The notes beneath the pieces are model-generated. The model searched no databases. It was given only the letters and a program-made list of their open reading frames with translations, and was not told where the DNA came from. From an uncultured Boseongicola sp. (lineage in GTDB: Bacteria; Pseudomonadota; Alphaproteobacteria; Rhodobacterales; Rhodobacteraceae), in contig CALLWO010000125.1 in NCBI GenBank assembly GCA_938016355.1, forward strand, positions 1 through 37,262: DNA of 37,262 nucleotides, read 5' to 3'. Shown one piece after another: positions 35,635 through 37,262 of this stretch (positions within the stretch are counted from its first letter, which is position 1; each line of letters starts with the position of its first letter). Both the position numbers and the translations under genes were made by a program.

Positions 35635-37262
35635 TCAGTGGTTGTCGCGCGGCATATGTTTGTGCGCGATATCGCGATACTCCGGCGCCCCATCCAGAAC
35701 CATGCCTTCCGAAAATGGCCGAACCTTCTCGCGGAATATTTCCTGCCATGGCGACTGGCTTTCTGGCGCAAATGGCCGCTCAGAAAGGCCCGCGCGACGC
35801 GTTTCCAATTCGGCATCGTCCACCAACATGTCGGCCGTGCATGCGTTCAAATCAATACGGATCGTGTCGCCTGTTTTAACCAACGCCAATCCACCCCCGG
35901 CCGCAGCTTCGGGTGACGCATTCAGGATCGACGGAGATCCGGACGTTCCCGATTGGCGTCCATCGCCAACACATGGAAGCGCCTGTACGCCGCGCTTCAA
36001 AAGGTACGATGGCGCGCGCATGTTCACGACTTCTGCACCTCCAGGATATCCGATTGGCCCAGCGCCGCGCATGATCAACACACAGTCTTCGTCAATGCCA
36101 AGGCTCTCGTCATCAATTCGCGCGTGATAATCCTCAGGCCCGTCAAAGACGATGGCCCGACCCTCAAACGCGCCGGGATTTTCCGGGTCCGACAAATACC
36201 GATCTCGGAATTCTTTCGAGATGACGCTGGTCTTCATAATAGCGCTGTCAAACAAATTGCCTTTCAGATTGATGAAACCGGCATCCTGCAACATCGGCGC
36301 AGAAACTGTTTTGATAACGTCCTTATTTTCACTTCGCCTGTTCTCGCAATTCGCCCCCATTGACTGACCATTCACAGTCAATGCATCGGGATGCGGCAGA
36401 AGCCCTTGCGCCAACAATTCGCCCACCACCGCAGGCACACCCCCGGCGCGGTGATAGTCTTCGCCAAGGTATTCTCCGGCAGGCTGAAGATTAACCAACA
36501 GGGGCACTTTGTGCCCTAAGCGCTGCCAATCGTCATTGTCGAGCGGCACACCCAAATGCCGCGCAATCGCGTTCAAATGGATCGGTGCATTCGTCGATCC
36601 GCCGATAGCCGAATTGATGACGATCGCATTCTCAAAAGCCTCGCGCGTCATCACGTCTGACGGCTTGCGATCTTCGTTCACCATTTCGATGATCTGTTTG
36701 CCAGTCTCATACGAGATCTGGCCCCGTTCCCGATAGGGTGCAGGAATAGCGGCAGAACCCGGCAACTGCATACCGAGCGCTTCGGCGAGCGAATTCATCG
36801 TCGTCGCGGTCCCCATGGTGTTGCAATAGCCAACCGACGGCGTTGAAGATGCCACAAGGTCCATGAAACCGTCGTCGTCTATCTCGCCCGCGGCGTGAAG
36901 CTCTCGCGCCTTCCAGACAATTGTCCCTGAACCCGTGCGCTCACCTCGAAACCATCCGTTCAGCATGGGGCCGACCGACAATGCAATTGCAGGAATGTTC
37001 ACAGTCGCCGCGGCCATCAAAAGCGCGGGGGTTGTCTTGTCGCAGCCAATGTTCAGAACAACGCCGTCAATCGGATATCCGTAAAGCGTCTCGACCAAAG
37101 ACAAATAAGCAAGGTTTCTATCCAACATTGCCGTCGGCCGTTTGCCGGTTTCCTGAATAGGATGAACCGGAATCTCGATTACGGTTCCGCCAGAAGCGAT
37201 AACGCCATCACGTACACGCTTTGACAGCTCGATATGATGCCGGTTGCAAGGGCTCAGATCGC
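35635..37262 (-). CDS. IlvD/Edd-family dehydratase (sugar-acid, e.g. L-arabonate/D-xylonate-type, or dihydroxy-acid); 5' end beyond the window
   Basis: The frame stays open to the right edge: [49 protein letters not shown]..., then [32 protein letters not shown] and [19 protein letters not shown]. The supplied ORF starts too late, at an internal Met. Confidence 0.93.
   Translation of the reverse strand, partial: DLSPCNRHHIELSKRVRDGVIASGGTVIEIPVHPIQETGKRPTAMLDRNLAYLSLVETLYGYPIDGVVLNIGCDKTTPALLMAAATVNIPAIALSVGPMLNGWFRGERTGSGTIVWKARELHAAGEIDDDGFMDLVASSTPSVGYCNTMGTATTMNSLAEALGMQLPGSAAIPAPYRERGQISYETGKQIIEMVNEDRKPSDVMTREAFENAIVINSAIGGSTNAPIHLNAIARHLGVPLDNDDWQRLGHKVPLLVNLQPAGEYLGEDYHRAGGVPAVVGELLAQGLLPHPDALTVNGQSMGANCENRRSENKDVIKTVSAPMLQDAGFINLKGNLFDSAIMKTSVISKEFRDRYLSDPENPGAFEGRAIVFDGPEDYHARIDDESLGIDEDCVLIMRGAGPIGYPGGAEVVNMRAPSYLLKRGVQALPCVGDGRQSGTSGSPSILNASPEAAAGGGLALVKTGDTIRIDLNACTADMLVDDAELETRRAGLSERPFAPESQSPWQEIFREKVRPFSEGMVLDGAPEYRDIAHKHMPRDNH

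Overview
This 37.3 kb window looks like ordinary chromosomal DNA from an alphaproteobacterium, most consistent with Rhodobacteraceae (roseobacter-like). The taxonomy is inferred from gene content and synteny only. From left to right it contains: (1) the 5' part of a probable membrane/PAS sensor gene, running off the left edge; (2) the regB / senC-regA redox regulatory locus; (3) an HD phosphohydrolase, ahcY and an extensin-like protein; (4) a minus-strand tsaD-gpsA-EVE-DUF1761 run; (5) hemD - Mic60/COG4223-like - hemY; (6) a FAD/GcvT-domain demethylating dehydrogenase divergent from a LysR regulator; (7) tRNA-Thr(CGT); (8) a DbpA/CsdA-like DEAD-box helicase; (9) a LacI-regulated sorbitol/mannitol ABC transporter operon (smoEFGK-smoS-mtlK); (10) a diguanylate cyclase; (11) an RhlE-like helicase; (12) a P-loop kinase; (13) a DadA-like oxidoreductase, TRAP transporter (dctPQM) and SBF/BASS-like transporter block, convergent with an IlvD/Edd-family sugar-acid dehydratase that runs off the right edge. 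I saw no CRISPR array, IS element, prophage, rRNA or clear defence system, and I do not claim a wholly new system. The best leads are regulatory DNA/RNA: a TTAA-N7-TTAA (CtrA-type) cluster before the left-edge sensor gene, an SD-sequestering hairpin before ahcY, a concentric dyad between the LysR and FAD/GcvT genes, matching and tandem LacI-type operators at the polyol locus, and hairpins directly after both substrate-binding-protein genes. All motif and family calls were made by eye, with no database search.
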